From Pseudomonas oryzicola (lineage in GTDB: Bacteria > Pseudomonadota > Gammaproteobacteria > Pseudomonadales > Pseudomonadaceae): a stretch of DNA of 64,000 nucleotides. How positions within the stretch are numbered: position 1 is the stretch's first letter; each line of letters opens with the position of its first letter. Below, one piece after another: positions 42,693-52,098 of this stretch. Where the stretch lies: contig NZ_JABWRZ020000001.1 of the NCBI RefSeq assembly GCF_014269185.2, forward strand, positions 3,001,001-3,065,000, in the 5' to 3' direction. The notes beneath the pieces were generated by a model that did no database searches, was not told where the DNA came from, and saw only the letters and a list, made by a program, of their open reading frames with translations. The translations under genes and the position numbers were made by a program.

Positions 42693-44603
42693 TCAGCCAC
42701 GCAACTGTTTGAGCTTGCGGTACAACGTGGCCCGGCTGATGCCAAGCGCCTCGGCGGCGGCCGAAACGTTGCCCTGGTGGCGCGCCAGGGCGCCGCGGAT
42801 CAGCTCCAGCTCGTTGTCCTTGAGGCTGCCGGAGGGCGGCGTGCCACTGGCCAGTTCGTCCAGCAGGCAATCGGTGAGGTGGTCCAGGGTCAGCACCTGC
42901 TCGCCGTCCTCGCGCATGGCCAGCGCCGTGCGCACGACCATTTCCAGTTGACGAATGTTGCCCGGCCAGTTGAACCCTTCGAGCAGTGCGCTCAGCGCCG
43001 GGTCAAGCGTGACACCGCGCGCCTCGGACTTGTCCAGCAGCCCCTGGATGATCGCGACCAGGTCAGCGCGCTCGCGCAGCGCCGGCAGGCGCAGCGATAC
43101 GCCATTGACCCGGTAGTACAGGTCCTCGCGGAAACGCTGCTCCTGTACCAGGCGCTTGAGGTCGCGGTGAGTGGCGCAGATCAGCGCCACGTCAATGTCC
43201 TGCTCGTCACCCGCCCCCAGCGGCGCCACCCGCCGCTCCTGCAACACGCGCAGCAGGCGCGCCTGCAGGGCCAGCGGCATGTCGCCGATCTCATCGAGGA
43301 ACAGCGTGCCGCCATGAGCCTGCATCAGTCGCCCGACCATGCCGCCCCGGCGCGAACCGGTAAATGCCCCCTCGCGATAGCCAAACAGTTCGGATTCGAT
43401 CAGCCCTTCGGGAATGGCCGCGCAGTTGACCGCCACGAACGGCTTGCCGGCCCGCGCGCTGGCCTGGTGCAAGGCTCGGGCGGCCACCTCCTTGCCGGTA
43501 CCGGTCTCACCCAGCAGTAGCACCGGCAGGCCATTGCCCAAGCCTTGGCCGGCCATGCGCAGGTTGCGTGCCAGGCGCGGGTCGCCACCGGCCAAGGCAT
43601 CAAGTGCCGGCGCCTGCTTGCTCGGCGTTGGCTTGCCGGCCGGCGTGCTGCCATTGACCCGGCCATGGCGCGGTAGCTGCTGGGCGCGGAAGAAGAACTC
43701 GCCCTTGGCCGTTTGCACACTGCTCACCCCGCCCTGCCACAGGCGGGCGATGAAGGCCGGTGCGCGGTCCCCCAACAGTTCGCTGCTGCGCCGCCCGATC
43801 AGCTCATGGCGCGCCACCTGCAGCAGCTGGCAGGCGCTGTCGTTGGCGGCCAGTACCGCGCCGTCCAGGCTCAGTGCCAGCAGGCCATGCCAGGCACTGT
43901 TGAGGTACTGCGGGCGGCTGTGAAAGGCCAGCACCAATTGCTCCGGGTGGCACAGGCCGAACAACCGGCTTTCGATGTTGCCGGCCGCCAGCATCAGCGT
44001 CGACAAGCTGTCCTGGGGCTGGGCCATCACCCCTTCGCGGGTGATGTCGAGCACACCGATCACTTCGCCTCGCGGGTCGCGCAGCGGCACGGAGGTGCAG
44101 GAAAACGGGCTGAGGCGGTCCAGGTAGTGTTCGCCGCAGTTGATCAGCGTTGGCCGGCCTTCCACCACTGCCGTGCCGATGGCATTGGTGCCACGCAGCG
44201 ACTCGCTCCAGCAACTGCCCGGGTGCAGGTCGCGCAGGCCTTCACGCTGCAGCACGTGCTTCTGCCCTTCGATGGCCAGCACATTGGCCTGGGCATCGCC
44301 GAGGATGACGATCCCGGCCTTGCCCTGGCGCGCGACCAGGTAATCCAGTTCGGGGGTGACGGCGTCGACCAGCAGGCGGTTACGCTCCAGCAGCATGCGC
44401 AGGTCATGGCCTTGCTGCAGGCCCAGGCCAACCTGCTCGCCCTGCAGGCAGTCCAGGCCATGGCCCAGGCTGCGGCGCCAGGAGGCGTCTATCTCGTCGC
44501 GCAGCATGCCCAGCGGCAGCTCGCCTTCGCTGGCCAGCTTCAGACGGGCCTGGCGGGATTCATGCAACGGGTCGTGGGCGTTTGTTATGAGTTGTCGCGC
44601 CAT
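42693..44603 (-). CDS. AcoR-like sigma54-dependent transcriptional activator
   Basis: A 636-residue enhancer-binding protein. An N-terminal GAF-like sensor (residues ~50-200) and a PAS-like segment (~215-290) precede the AAA+ domain, with Walker A GETGTGKE, the sigma54 contact loop GAFTGS, and Walker [12 protein letters not shown]. The C-terminus is a Fis-type HTH (NVSAAAEALGISRATLYRKLK). The sensor should bind a small molecule, plausibly an amine or aldehyde, and activate the sigma54 promoter at 37330-37345. As the first gene of its operon it would be made with the QhpF-E-G maturation proteins. The link to that promoter is inferred from position and family; in Paracoccus the qhp regulator is of a different (AraC) family. 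Confidence 0.88.
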   Translation of the reverse strand: MARQLITNAHDPLHESRQARLKLASEGELPLGMLRDEIDASWRRSLGHGLDCLQGEQVGLGLQQGHDLRMLLERNRLLVDAVTPELDYLVARQGKAGIVILGDAQANVLAIEGQKHVLQREGLRDLHPGSCWSESLRGTNAIGTAVVEGRPTLINCGEHYLDRLSPFSCTSVPLRDPRGEVIGVLDITREGVMAQPQDSLSTLMLAAGNIESRLFGLCHPEQLVLAFHSRPQYLNSAWHGLLALSLDGAVLAANDSACQLLQVARHELIGRRSSELLGDRAPAFIARLWQGGVSSVQTAKGEFFFRAQQLPRHGRVNGSTPAGKPTPSKQAPALDALAGGDPRLARNLRMAGQGLGNGLPVLLLGETGTGKEVAARALHQASARAGKPFVAVNCAAIPEGLIESELFGYREGAFTGSRRGGMVGRLMQAHGGTLFLDEIGDMPLALQARLLRVLQERRVAPLGAGDEQDIDVALICATHRDLKRLVQEQRFREDLYYRVNGVSLRLPALRERADLVAIIQGLLDKSEARGVTLDPALSALLEGFNWPGNIRQLEMVVRTALAMREDGEQVLTLDHLTDCLLDELASGTPPSGSLKDNELELIRGALARHQGNVSAAAEALGISRATLYRKLKQLRG

Positions 44604-44839
44604 TTTCTACTCCGGCTGTGCCCCACAAGGTGGCGGGGAACGGGCTTGGGAATTTTCCGCAGTGTGCGCGAGAAAAGGCTGGGCGTCATCTGGTGGCTGC
44701 GTGGTGCATGGCTGGGGCAAGACCCGGGCCGACTGACCTTTGGCAGTCACGCGGCGTTACCTGCCCCAGGGGCCCCGCCCAGTTCGAGGAGCAACCGAAA
44801 CCTTGGTAGAGTGGCGGTAGCGTCGGCCAAGGCAAAAAT

Positions 44840-44899
44840 GCAGAATCCCCCTGCAGATATGTCGATTGTGCACGGCAAATTCGCATGACAGGATTCTGC
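44840..44899. promoter_or_regulatory. Spaced inverted repeat in the 356-bp divergent gap 44604-44959
   Basis: GCAGAATCC at 44840-44848 is matched by GGATTCTGC at 44891-44899, a 9-bp perfect inverted repeat about 60 bp before the next gene. It may be an operator or loop site. The rest of the 44604-44959 gap shows no gene; promoters for both divergent operons must lie here but I cannot place them. Confidence 0.3.
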
Positions 44900-44959
44900 G
44901 ATCCTCCAGCGAATTCCAGACTTCACTTGGAAAATCAATAACAAAGCAGGGAGAACGCA

Positions 44960-46030
44960 ATGACTGCGCACGCTACTACCTCAGCCACCGACCCTGTGCT
45001 GGCCGAAGTCCGCAACCACATCGGCCACCTGACCCTGAACCGCCCTGCCGGCCTCAATGCCCTGACCCTGGACATGGTGCGCAGCCTGCGCCGGCACTTC
45101 GACCTGTGGGCCAACGACCCGCAGGTGCAGGCCGTGGTACTGCGTGGCGAGGGCCCCAAAGGCTTCTGTGCCGGTGGCGACATCCGGTCGCTGCATGACA
45201 GCTTCAAAGCGGGCGAAACGCTGCATGAGACGTTCTTCGTCGAGGAATACGCGCTCGACCTGGTCATCCACCATTACCGCAAGCCGGTGCTGGTGCTGAT
45301 GGACGGCTTCACCCTGGGCGGCGGCATGGGCCTGGCCCAGGGCTGCGACCTGCGCGTGGTCACCGAGCGCAGCCGCCTGGGCATGCCCGAAGTGGGCATC
45401 GGCTACTTCCCTGATGTAGGCGGCAGCTACTTCCTGTCGCGCATCCCTGGCGAGCTGGGCACCTACCTGGGCGTCAGCGGCGCCCAGATCCAGGCAGCCG
45501 ATGCGCTGTACTGCGGCCTGGCCGACTGGTACCTGGCCAGCGACAAGCTCGCCGCCCTCGACCACGGCCTCGACCAGTTGCGCTTTGGCGACCACCCGCT
45601 CAAGGACCTGCAGAACCTGCTGGCCGGGCTCGGCACCCAGGTGCTCGACGATGCCCCACTGGAAAAACTGCGCCCGGTCATCGACCACTTCTTCGCCCTG
45701 CCCGATGTGCCGGCCATCGTCGAACAACTGCGCACTGTCAGCATTGGCGACAGCCACGCCTGGGCCGTGGCCACCGCCGACCAGCTGGAAAGCCGCTCGC
45801 CGCTGGCCATGGCGGTTACCCTGGAGATGCTGCGCCGTGGCCGCCACCGGAGCCTGGAGGACTGCTTTGCCATGGAGCTGCACCTGGACCGTCAGTGGTT
45901 CCAGCACGGCGACATCATCGAGGGCGTGCGTGCGCTGATCATCGACAAGGACAAGCAGCCGCGCTGGAACCCACCGACCCTGGCTGCCTTGCAGCGCCAG
46001 CGAGTCGAACAATTCTTCGAAGGCCTGTGA
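44960..46030 (+). CDS. 3-hydroxyisobutyryl-CoA hydrolase-like enoyl-CoA hydratase/isomerase
   Basis: A 356-residue crotonase-fold protein. The oxyanion-hole segments are [13 protein letters not shown] and [19 protein letters not shown], and the acidic segment [20 protein letters not shown] is the hallmark of 3-hydroxyisobutyryl-CoA hydrolases rather than simple hydratases. The length of ~355 with a helical C-terminal extension fits the same group. The enzyme releases 3-hydroxyisobutyrate from its CoA ester in valine breakdown. GGGAG lies before the ATG. It is followed after 16 bp by an acyl-CoA dehydrogenase, which would act earlier in the same pathway, so the two form an operon. Confidence 0.82.
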   Translation: MTAHATTSATDPVLAEVRNHIGHLTLNRPAGLNALTLDMVRSLRRHFDLWANDPQVQAVVLRGEGPKGFCAGGDIRSLHDSFKAGETLHETFFVEEYALDLVIHHYRKPVLVLMDGFTLGGGMGLAQGCDLRVVTERSRLGMPEVGIGYFPDVGGSYFLSRIPGELGTYLGVSGAQIQAADALYCGLADWYLASDKLAALDHGLDQLRFGDHPLKDLQNLLAGLGTQVLDDAPLEKLRPVIDHFFALPDVPAIVEQLRTVSIGDSHAWAVATADQLESRSPLAMAVTLEMLRRGRHRSLEDCFAMELHLDRQWFQHGDIIEGVRALIIDKDKQPRWNPPTLAALQRQRVEQFFEGL

Positions 46031-46046
46031 GCCGGGGAGTACACAG

Positions 46047-47198
46047 ATGCAAGACCTGGAACTGAGCGAAGAACAGATCATGATCCGCGACATGGCCCGG
46101 GACTTCTCCCGTGGCGAGATCGCCCCGCATGCCCAGGCCTGGGAAAAGGCCGGCTGGATCGACGATGGCGTGGTGCGCAAGATGGGCGAACTGGGCCTGC
46201 TGGGCATGGTCGTGCCGGAACAGTTCGGTGGCAGCTACACCGACTATGTCGCCTACGCCCTGGCCGTCGAAGAGATTGCCGCCGGCTGCGGCGCCACCGG
46301 GGCGATGATGAGCATCCACAATTCGGTGGGCTGCGGCCCGCTGCTGGCCTACGGCACTGCCGAACAGCAACAGCAGTGGTTGCCGCGCCTGGCCAGTGGC
46401 GAAGTGATCGGCTGCTTCTGCCTGACCGAACCGCAGGCCGGCTCCGAGGCGCATAACCTGCGCACCCGCGCCGAACTGGTGGATGGCCAGTGGGTGATCA
46501 ACGGCGCCAAGCAGTTCGTGAGCAATGCCCGCCGCGCCGGGTTGGCGATCGTTTTCGCGGTGACCGATCCCGAGCTGGGCAAGAAGGGCCTCTCGGCATT
46601 CCTGGTGCCTACCGACAACCCGGGCTTCAAGGTTGATCGCAGCGAACACAAGATGGGCATCCGCGCGTCCGATACCTGTGCGGTGACCTTCGACAACTGC
46701 CGCATCCCCGCTGCCAATATCCTCGGTGAGCGTGGCAAGGGCCTGGCCATCGCCCTGTCCAACCTCGAAGGCGGCCGAATCGGCATTGCCGCCCAGGCCT
46801 TGGGCATAGCCCGCGCCGCATTCGAAGCCGCGCTGCTGTACTCACGTGACCGCGTGCAGTTCGGCAAGCCGATCAACGAGCACCAGAGCATCGCCAACCT
46901 GCTGGCCGACATGCAGGTACAGGTGAATGCCGCGCGCCTGCTCATCCTGCATGCCGCGCGCCTGCGCAGCGCTGGCAAGCCATGCCTGTCGGAGGCGTCA
47001 CAGGCCAAGCTGTTCGCCTCGGAAATGGCCGAGCGGGTGTGCTCGATGGCGATCCAGGTGCATGGCGGGTATGGCTACCTGGAGGACTACCCGGTGGAGC
47101 GCTATTACCGCGATGCGCGGATCACGCAGATCTATGAAGGGTCGAGCGAAATCCAGCGCATGCTGATTGCGCGCGAGCTGAAGCACTATCCGCTGTAA
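46047..47198 (+). CDS. Acyl-CoA dehydrogenase, probably isobutyryl-CoA/short-branched type
   Basis: A 383-residue FAD enzyme that introduces an alpha-beta double bond into an acyl-CoA. The family signatures [16 protein letters not shown] and the C-terminal [20 protein letters not shown] are present, and the catalytic glutamate is in [17 protein letters not shown] precedes the start. Pairing with a 3-hydroxyisobutyryl-CoA hydrolase-like gene suggests isobutyryl-CoA from valine as substrate, though other short-chain acyl-CoAs are possible. A hairpin and REP-like sequence follow the stop. Electrons would go to ETF. Confidence 0.88.
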   Translation: MQDLELSEEQIMIRDMARDFSRGEIAPHAQAWEKAGWIDDGVVRKMGELGLLGMVVPEQFGGSYTDYVAYALAVEEIAAGCGATGAMMSIHNSVGCGPLLAYGTAEQQQQWLPRLASGEVIGCFCLTEPQAGSEAHNLRTRAELVDGQWVINGAKQFVSNARRAGLAIVFAVTDPELGKKGLSAFLVPTDNPGFKVDRSEHKMGIRASDTCAVTFDNCRIPAANILGERGKGLAIALSNLEGGRIGIAAQALGIARAAFEAALLYSRDRVQFGKPINEHQSIANLLADMQVQVNAARLLILHAARLRSAGKPCLSEASQAKLFASEMAERVCSMAIQVHGGYGYLEDYPVERYYRDARITQIYEGSSEIQRMLIARELKHYPL

Positions 47199-47213
47199 GT
47201 AGCCGCAATGGCG

Positions 47214-47312
47214 GGGCCGCTGTGCGGCCCATCACCGGCAAGCCAGCCCTCAGACTGCATCGATCTCAAGCCTTGTGCAGTGCCTGTGGGAGCCGGCTTG
47301 CCGGCGCCAGGG
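47214..47312. repeat. Hairpin and REP-like sequence after the acyl-CoA dehydrogenase gene
   Basis: GGGCCGC-TGT-GCGGCCC (47214-47230) is a 7-bp hairpin. It is followed by CACCGGCAAGCCAGCC and, inverted, GGAGCCGGCTTGCCGG near 47290-47306. This resembles the second REP subtype of the window (also at 49868-49946). It lies between convergent genes. Confidence 0.6.
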
Positions 47313-47330
47313 CCACTACCAGACCGCAGG

Positions 47331-48263
47331 TCAGCGCCAATAACGCGCATCATCTACCACCTGGGCATGCCCCTCGAACAACGCTGGCAGCTGCTCCTTG
47401 AGGTAGTCGATCCAGGTCCGTACCTTGGCATCCAGGTAATGCCGTGACGGGTACACCGCGTACAGCGCGTTCTCCCTCAGCCGGTACGGGGCCAGCAGCC
47501 GGCACAAGCGCCCCTGTTCGATCGCCTGGCTGGCGGTATAGAACGGCAGCAGGCCAATGCCCATGCCCAGTTCGCTGGCCACCAGCATGGCGTCGGCGAC
47601 GTTGGTGGAAAAACTGTCGCTCGGCGCGATCACGCATTGGTCCACCCCTTGCGGGAATACCCAGTCCCCTTCGTACATCGGGTAGGCCATGCGCAGGCAA
47701 CGGTGCTGATGCAGGTCTTCCGGGCGTTCGGGTACGCCATGGGCCTGCAGATAGCTGGGCGCCGCACAGGGGATGCTGAAGATGTTGCCCAGCGGCACAG
47801 CGATCAACTGCGAATCCGGCAGCGCCCCGTCTACGGTAATCACCACGTCATGCCCTTCGGCCAGCGGATCCGGGTTGCGCTGGGACAGGGTCAGCTCGAT
47901 CACCACTTCCGGACATAGCGCGTTGTAGCCGGCCACCAGCGGCATCAGCAGCAGCCCCAGCCCATGCGGGCAATGCAAACGCAGGTGCCCACGCGGGGTC
48001 AGGTGCGCACCACGGGCTTCGCCCACGGCTTCTTCGGTGAGCAACAAGATCTGCCGCGAACGCTCGAGGAACCGCTCGCCTGCCTCGCTCATGCGCAAAC
48101 GCCGCGTCGTGCGGTGCAACAGGCGGGTCTGCAGCTGGTTTTCCAGTTCTGCCACGATGCGCGACACCTGCGCCGCGGAGATGTCCAGGGCGTTGGCAGC
48201 CGCAGCGAAGCTGCCGCATTCCACTACCCGGGCGAAGGTACGCATGGCATGCAGCATGTCCAT
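47331..48263 (-). CDS. LysR-family transcriptional regulator
   Basis: A 310-residue LTTR. The N-terminal winged HTH reads MLHAMRTFARVVECGSFAAAANALDISAAQVSRIVAELE, and a linker helix and a two-lobed substrate-binding domain follow (for example GHLRLHCPHGLGLLLMPLV, DVVITVDG). It belongs to the large CrgA-like group. It is divergent from the small DUF2790 gene across 119 bp, and it may control that gene, but no T-N11-A site could be firmly placed. The effector is unknown. Confidence 0.9.
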   Translation of the reverse strand: MDMLHAMRTFARVVECGSFAAAANALDISAAQVSRIVAELENQLQTRLLHRTTRRLRMSEAGERFLERSRQILLLTEEAVGEARGAHLTPRGHLRLHCPHGLGLLLMPLVAGYNALCPEVVIELTLSQRNPDPLAEGHDVVITVDGALPDSQLIAVPLGNIFSIPCAAPSYLQAHGVPERPEDLHQHRCLRMAYPMYEGDWVFPQGVDQCVIAPSDSFSTNVADAMLVASELGMGIGLLPFYTASQAIEQGRLCRLLAPYRLRENALYAVYPSRHYLDAKVRTWIDYLKEQLPALFEGHAQVVDDARYWR

Positions 48264-48382
48264 GAATGGGCTCCTCGTTTACATTATTCTTGCGCCATAG
48301 GCAGGAATCTATCACGGATTAGCCCATTTATTGTGGATGACCAATGAATGGATCATGAGTCATCCACTGAAAGGAGCCTGCC

Positions 48383-48643
48383 ATGAAACGCTCGATCACT
48401 GTCCTTGCCATAGCCGCCAGCCTCGCCTCGTTCGGCGCTCTCGCCGACACCGCCAGCAGCCAGCCCGCCAGTACCCACTACGAATACGGCATGCCGCTGG
48501 ACGTGGCCAAGGTCATTTCCATCACCCCGGCCAGCAACGCCGCCGACTGCCAGGTCGGCACCGCGCACATGGTGTATGTCGACCACCAGGGCCAGCAGCG
48601 TGAAATCGACTACCGGGAGATGGGCAACTGCTCGCAGCAATGA
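48383..48643 (+). CDS. Small exported DUF2790 protein
   Basis: An 86-residue protein with a signal peptide (MKRSITVLAIAASLASFGALA, cleaved before DTASSQ). The mature part has the DUF2790 pattern: HYEYGMPLDVAKVISITP, a Cys, VGTAHMVYVDHQGQQREIDYREMGNC. The two cysteines could form a disulfide in the periplasm. Pseudomonads carry several paralogues, often copper- or stress-induced; no function is established. AAGGAG lies eight bases before the ATG. Confidence 0.88.
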   Translation: MKRSITVLAIAASLASFGALADTASSQPASTHYEYGMPLDVAKVISITPASNAADCQVGTAHMVYVDHQGQQREIDYREMGNCSQQ

Positions 48644-48644
48644 A

Positions 48645-49337
48645 TCAGGCCAGTACTGCGTTGATCCAGCCCACCTGTTGCCTGAAGTTGTCGAGCTTCG
48701 CTTGAGGCACGGCATCGCGAGCCCGCTCGAAGTTGGCCAGGGTCTGCTGCTTCTGCCGCAGCATGCGCCGCCACTTGACCAGGAACGCCTCGCTTTTCTC
48801 CTGCAGCAGCATCGGGCCGAAATACAGCTGTTCAGCGCTGTACGCTGCCGCCCCTGGCTCGGCGACGATGATCTCGTAGTCGAAGCGGTTCTCCCGCAAC
48901 AGTTCTTCGTTGACGATGCGCAAGCCATTGTCCATCAGCCATTGGCGCAGTTCGCGCTCACCGCCATTGGGCTGTAGCACCAGGCGGGTGACGCCAGCCA
49001 GGCGTTGCTTACCGGCCTCGAGGATGTCACACATGGTGTCGCCGCCCATGCCACAGATGCTGACCACCGAGATGCGGTCCTCTGGCTCGATCGCTGCCAG
49101 GCCATCGGCCAGGCGCACGCTGACCCGACCTTCCAGGCCGTTCCTGCGCACGTTTCGCTGGGCCGAGGCGAATGGCGTCTGTGCCACCTCGCCGGCCACT
49201 GCCGCCGCCAGCACCCCGCGCAACATCAAGGCCACCGGCAGGTAGCCGTGGTCCGAGCCGATGTCGGCCAGGCGCGCGTCCTGTGGCACATAGGCGGCCA
49301 CGCGCTCCAGGCGCCTGGACAATGTCTGTTCGTTCAC
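48645..49337 (-). CDS. trmK: TrmK-like tRNA (adenine-N1) methyltransferase
   Basis: A 230-residue SAM-dependent methyltransferase of the COG2384/TrmK group. The SAM loop is DIGSDHGYLPVALML, and SICGMGGDTMCDILE and LVLQPNGGERELRQWL follow, then NRFDYEIIVAEPG and a C-terminal helical hairpin. The GTG at 49337 gives the usual start (NEQTLSRRLERVAAYV), with AGGGG upstream; the longer open frame overlaps the divergent RidA gene region. The family methylates A22 of bacterial tRNAs in Gram-positives; the exact target in Pseudomonas is less clear. The gene converges with the DUF2790 gene, one base apart. Confidence 0.8.
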   Translation of the reverse strand: MNEQTLSRRLERVAAYVPQDARLADIGSDHGYLPVALMLRGVLAAAVAGEVAQTPFASAQRNVRRNGLEGRVSVRLADGLAAIEPEDRISVVSICGMGGDTMCDILEAGKQRLAGVTRLVLQPNGGERELRQWLMDNGLRIVNEELLRENRFDYEIIVAEPGAAAYSAEQLYFGPMLLQEKSEAFLVKWRRMLRQKQQTLANFERARDAVPQAKLDNFRQQVGWINAVLA

Positions 49338-49474
49338 GGTAAACCCCTGGCTTTGCAATGGGGCGCGATTGTGACGGCGAACGCCAGGCATTTCAAACAC
49401 CGGGGCGCCCTCGACCGGGCCAGCGCGCTCGCGTAGGCTTGCCGCTTTCCTTCCGTTGCAAGGCAAGACACACC

Positions 49475-49855
49475 ATGGCAAATGCAGACATCATCTACAC
49501 CCCGGACCCGGACGCCGAGTCGATCTCTTCTGACGTCGCCGAATACAATGGCGTGCTGGTCACCACTCAGATCCCGACCCACGCCGACGGCAGCCTGGAG
49601 CTGGGTGGCATCGTCGAGCAGAGCGAGTGCACCCTGCAGGCGCTGAAGGTGGCGCTGGAAAAAGCCGGCAGCGGCATGGACCGCGTGCTGCACCTTACCA
49701 TCTACCTGACCGACATGGCCGACCGCGCGGCGTTCAACGAGGTGTACCAGCGCTACTTCAGCAAGCCCTGGCCGGTACGCGCCGCCGTCGGCGTGGCTGC
49801 GCTGGCAGTCGAAGGCATGCGCGTGGAAGTGACCGCGATGGCCGCCAAGCGCTGA
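49475..49855 (+). CDS. RidA-family (YjgF/YER057c) protein
   Basis: A 126-residue protein of the RidA fold, which hydrolyses reactive enamine/imine intermediates. Family landmarks are GSLELGGIVEQSECTLQALKVALEKAG, LTIYLTDMADRAAFNEVYQRYF and PVRAAVGVAALAVEGMRVEVTAMA, with the substrate-binding Arg in PVRAAVG. The N-terminus is somewhat divergent from RidA itself, so the exact subgroup is open. The start at 49475 is the first that lies after the divergent TrmK-like gene; its ribosome binding site is weak. It is followed by a REP pair. Confidence 0.85.
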   Translation: MANADIIYTPDPDAESISSDVAEYNGVLVTTQIPTHADGSLELGGIVEQSECTLQALKVALEKAGSGMDRVLHLTIYLTDMADRAAFNEVYQRYFSKPWPVRAAVGVAALAVEGMRVEVTAMAAKR

Positions 49856-49867
49856 TTCACCTGCAAG

Positions 49868-49946
49868 GGCCCTATCGCCGGCAAGCCAGCTCCCACCCCG
49901 ACCGCGCTGCAGTACCTGTGGGAGCCAGCTTGCCGGCGATAGGGCC
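49868..49946. repeat. Inverted REP pair after the RidA gene
   Basis: Arms at 49868-49895 and 49919-49946 share GGCCCTATCGCCGGCAAGC in opposite orientation, around 23 bp. This is the REP subtype with a CCGGCAAGC core. It may stabilise the ridA transcript end or bind IHF/gyrase. Confidence 0.8.
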
Positions 49947-50045
49947 AGTGCGGGCATTGCACCTCTCGGCACCGCAATGATGCCGCCAGCCGCTTTCACC
50001 GCTACAATGCCCGCCTAAACCGTGACAGCCCGAACCTATAACGAC

Positions 50046-52046
50046 ATGTCCCTTCCAAAGAATCACCTGGAACTGCTCAGCCCTGCCCGTGACGTCGCCA
50101 TCGCCCGCGAAGCGATCCTGCACGGCGCAGACGCCATCTATATCGGCGGCCCGAGCTTCGGCGCGCGCCATAACGCCTGCAACGAAGTCAGCGATATCGC
50201 CGAACTGGTCGAGTTCGCCCATCGCTACCACGCCCGTGTTTTCACCACCATCAACACCATCCTCCACGACAACGAGCTGGAACCGGCGCGCACGCTGATC
50301 CACCAGCTGTACGACGCCGGCGTCGACGCCCTGATCGTGCAGGACCTGGGCGTGATGGAACTGGACATCCCGCCGATCGAGCTGCACGCCAGTACCCAGA
50401 CCGACATCCGCACCCTGGCACGGGCCAAGTTCCTCGACCAGGCCGGCTTCTCCCAGCTGGTGCTGGCCCGCGAGCTGAACCTGCAGCAGATCCGTGCCAT
50501 CGCCGCCGAGACCGACGCCGCCATCGAGTTCTTCATCCACGGTGCTTTGTGCGTGGCCTTCTCCGGCCAGTGCAACATCTCCCACGCGCAGACCGGCCGC
50601 AGCGCCAACCGTGGCGATTGCTCCCAGGCCTGCCGCCTGCCCTACACCCTGAAGGATGACCAGGGCCGCGTGGTGGCCTTCGAGAAGCACCTGCTGTCGA
50701 TGAAGGACAACAACCAGACCGCCAACCTGCGCGACCTGGTCGATGCCGGCGTGCGCTCGTTCAAGATCGAAGGCCGCTACAAGGACATGGGCTATGTGAA
50801 GAACATCACTGCCCACTACCGCAAGGAACTCGACGCCATCCTCGAGGACCGCCCGGACCTGGCCCGCGCTTCCAGCGGCCGCACCGAACACTTCTTCGTG
50901 CCCGACCCGGACAAGACCTTCCATCGCGGCAGCACCGACTACTTCGTCACCGACCGCAAGGTCGACATCGGCGCCTTCGACTCGCCAACCTTCACCGGCC
51001 TGCCGGTGGGTGTGGTGGAGAAGGTCGGCAAGCGCGACCTGCAAGTAGTCACCGAAGTGCCACTGACCAATGGCGACGGCCTGAACGTGCTGGTCAAGCG
51101 CGAAGTGGTGGGTTTTCGCGCCAACATCGCTGAGCTGCGCAGCGCGTTCGAGGAAGAAGGCGAGAAGCGCTACCGTTACCGCGTCGAGCCCAACGAGATG
51201 CCTGAAGGCCTGCACAAGCTGCGGCCCAACCACCCGCTGTCGCGCAACCTCGACCACAACTGGCAGCAGGCCCTGCAACGCACCTCGGCCGAACGCCGGG
51301 TCGGCGTGCAATGGCACGCGGTGTTGCGTGAACAGCGCCTGGCGCTGACGGTCACCAGCGAGGAAGGCGTGAGCGCGCAGGTGGCGCTGGACGGCCCGTT
51401 CGGCCCGGCCAACAAGCCGCAGCGGGCGCTGGAGCAGTTGCACGACCTGCTCGGCCAGCTGGGGACCACGATGTACCACGCCGACAGCATCGAACTGGAC
51501 GCCCCGCAGGCGTACTTCATCCCCAACTCGCAGCTCAAGGCCCTGCGCCGCGAAGCCATCGAGGCGTTGACCGCCGCACGTGTCCAGGCGCACCCGCGTG
51601 GTGGGCGCAAGGCCGAGACCACGCCACCGCCGGTGTACCCCGAGTCGCACCTGTCGTTCCTGGCCAACGTGTACAACCAGAAAGCCCGTGACTTCTACCA
51701 CCGCCATGGTGTGCAACTGATCGACGCCGCCTACGAGGCCCATGAAGAGCACGGCGAAGTGCCGGTGATGATCACCAAGCACTGCCTGCGCTTCTCCTTC
51801 AACCTGTGCCCCAAGCAGGCCAAGGGCGTGACCGGCGTGCGCACCAAGGTGGCGCCGATGCAGCTGATCCAGGGCGACGAAGTGCTGACCCTGAAGTTCG
51901 ACTGCAAACCGTGCGAAATGCATGTGATCGGCAAGATGAAGAGCCACATCATCGACCTGCCGACCCCAGGCAGCGCGGTGGCCCAGGTGGTGGGGCACAT
52001 CAGCCCGGAAGACCTGCTCAAGACCATTCCACGCGGGCCGCATTGA
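50046..52046 (+). CDS. rlhA: U32-family 23S rRNA 5-hydroxycytidine C2501 synthase
   Basis: A 666-residue protein of the peptidase U32 family. The U32 signature EFFIHGALCVAFSGQCNISHA with the later RGDCSQACR supplies four cysteines for an iron-sulfur centre, and FNLCPKQ and CKPCEMHV close the C-terminal domain. Length and layout match E. coli RlhA (YdcP), which hydroxylates C2501 of 23S rRNA with prephenate-dependent chemistry. The start at 50046 (MSLPKNHLELLSPARD) is preferred to a GTG eight codons earlier because it matches the family N-terminus. It stands alone and ends before a 13-bp perfect hairpin. Confidence 0.9.
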   Translation: MSLPKNHLELLSPARDVAIAREAILHGADAIYIGGPSFGARHNACNEVSDIAELVEFAHRYHARVFTTINTILHDNELEPARTLIHQLYDAGVDALIVQDLGVMELDIPPIELHASTQTDIRTLARAKFLDQAGFSQLVLARELNLQQIRAIAAETDAAIEFFIHGALCVAFSGQCNISHAQTGRSANRGDCSQACRLPYTLKDDQGRVVAFEKHLLSMKDNNQTANLRDLVDAGVRSFKIEGRYKDMGYVKNITAHYRKELDAILEDRPDLARASSGRTEHFFVPDPDKTFHRGSTDYFVTDRKVDIGAFDSPTFTGLPVGVVEKVGKRDLQVVTEVPLTNGDGLNVLVKREVVGFRANIAELRSAFEEEGEKRYRYRVEPNEMPEGLHKLRPNHPLSRNLDHNWQQALQRTSAERRVGVQWHAVLREQRLALTVTSEEGVSAQVALDGPFGPANKPQRALEQLHDLLGQLGTTMYHADSIELDAPQAYFIPNSQLKALRREAIEALTAARVQAHPRGGRKAETTPPPVYPESHLSFLANVYNQKARDFYHRHGVQLIDAAYEAHEEHGEVPVMITKHCLRFSFNLCPKQAKGVTGVRTKVAPMQLIQGDEVLTLKFDCKPCEMHVIGKMKSHIIDLPTPGSAVAQVVGHISPEDLLKTIPRGPH

Positions 52047-52057
52047 GCGTAGCGCCA

Positions 52058-52096
52058 GCGGGTTCGCCCGATCCGGCAAGGGCCGGGCGAACCCGC
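52058..52096. terminator. Bidirectional GC hairpin between rlhA and the sigma54 regulator
   Basis: A 13-bp perfect stem (GCGGGTTCGCCCG and its complement) with a 13-nt loop lies between two convergent stops. There is no T-tract. It is probably a shared transcript end. Confidence 0.55.
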
Positions 52097-52098
52097 CC

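Noticed and set aside
49872..52079. A 735-residue open frame antisense to rlhA
   Set aside because: Shadow of a gene with the U32 signature; no domain of its own.
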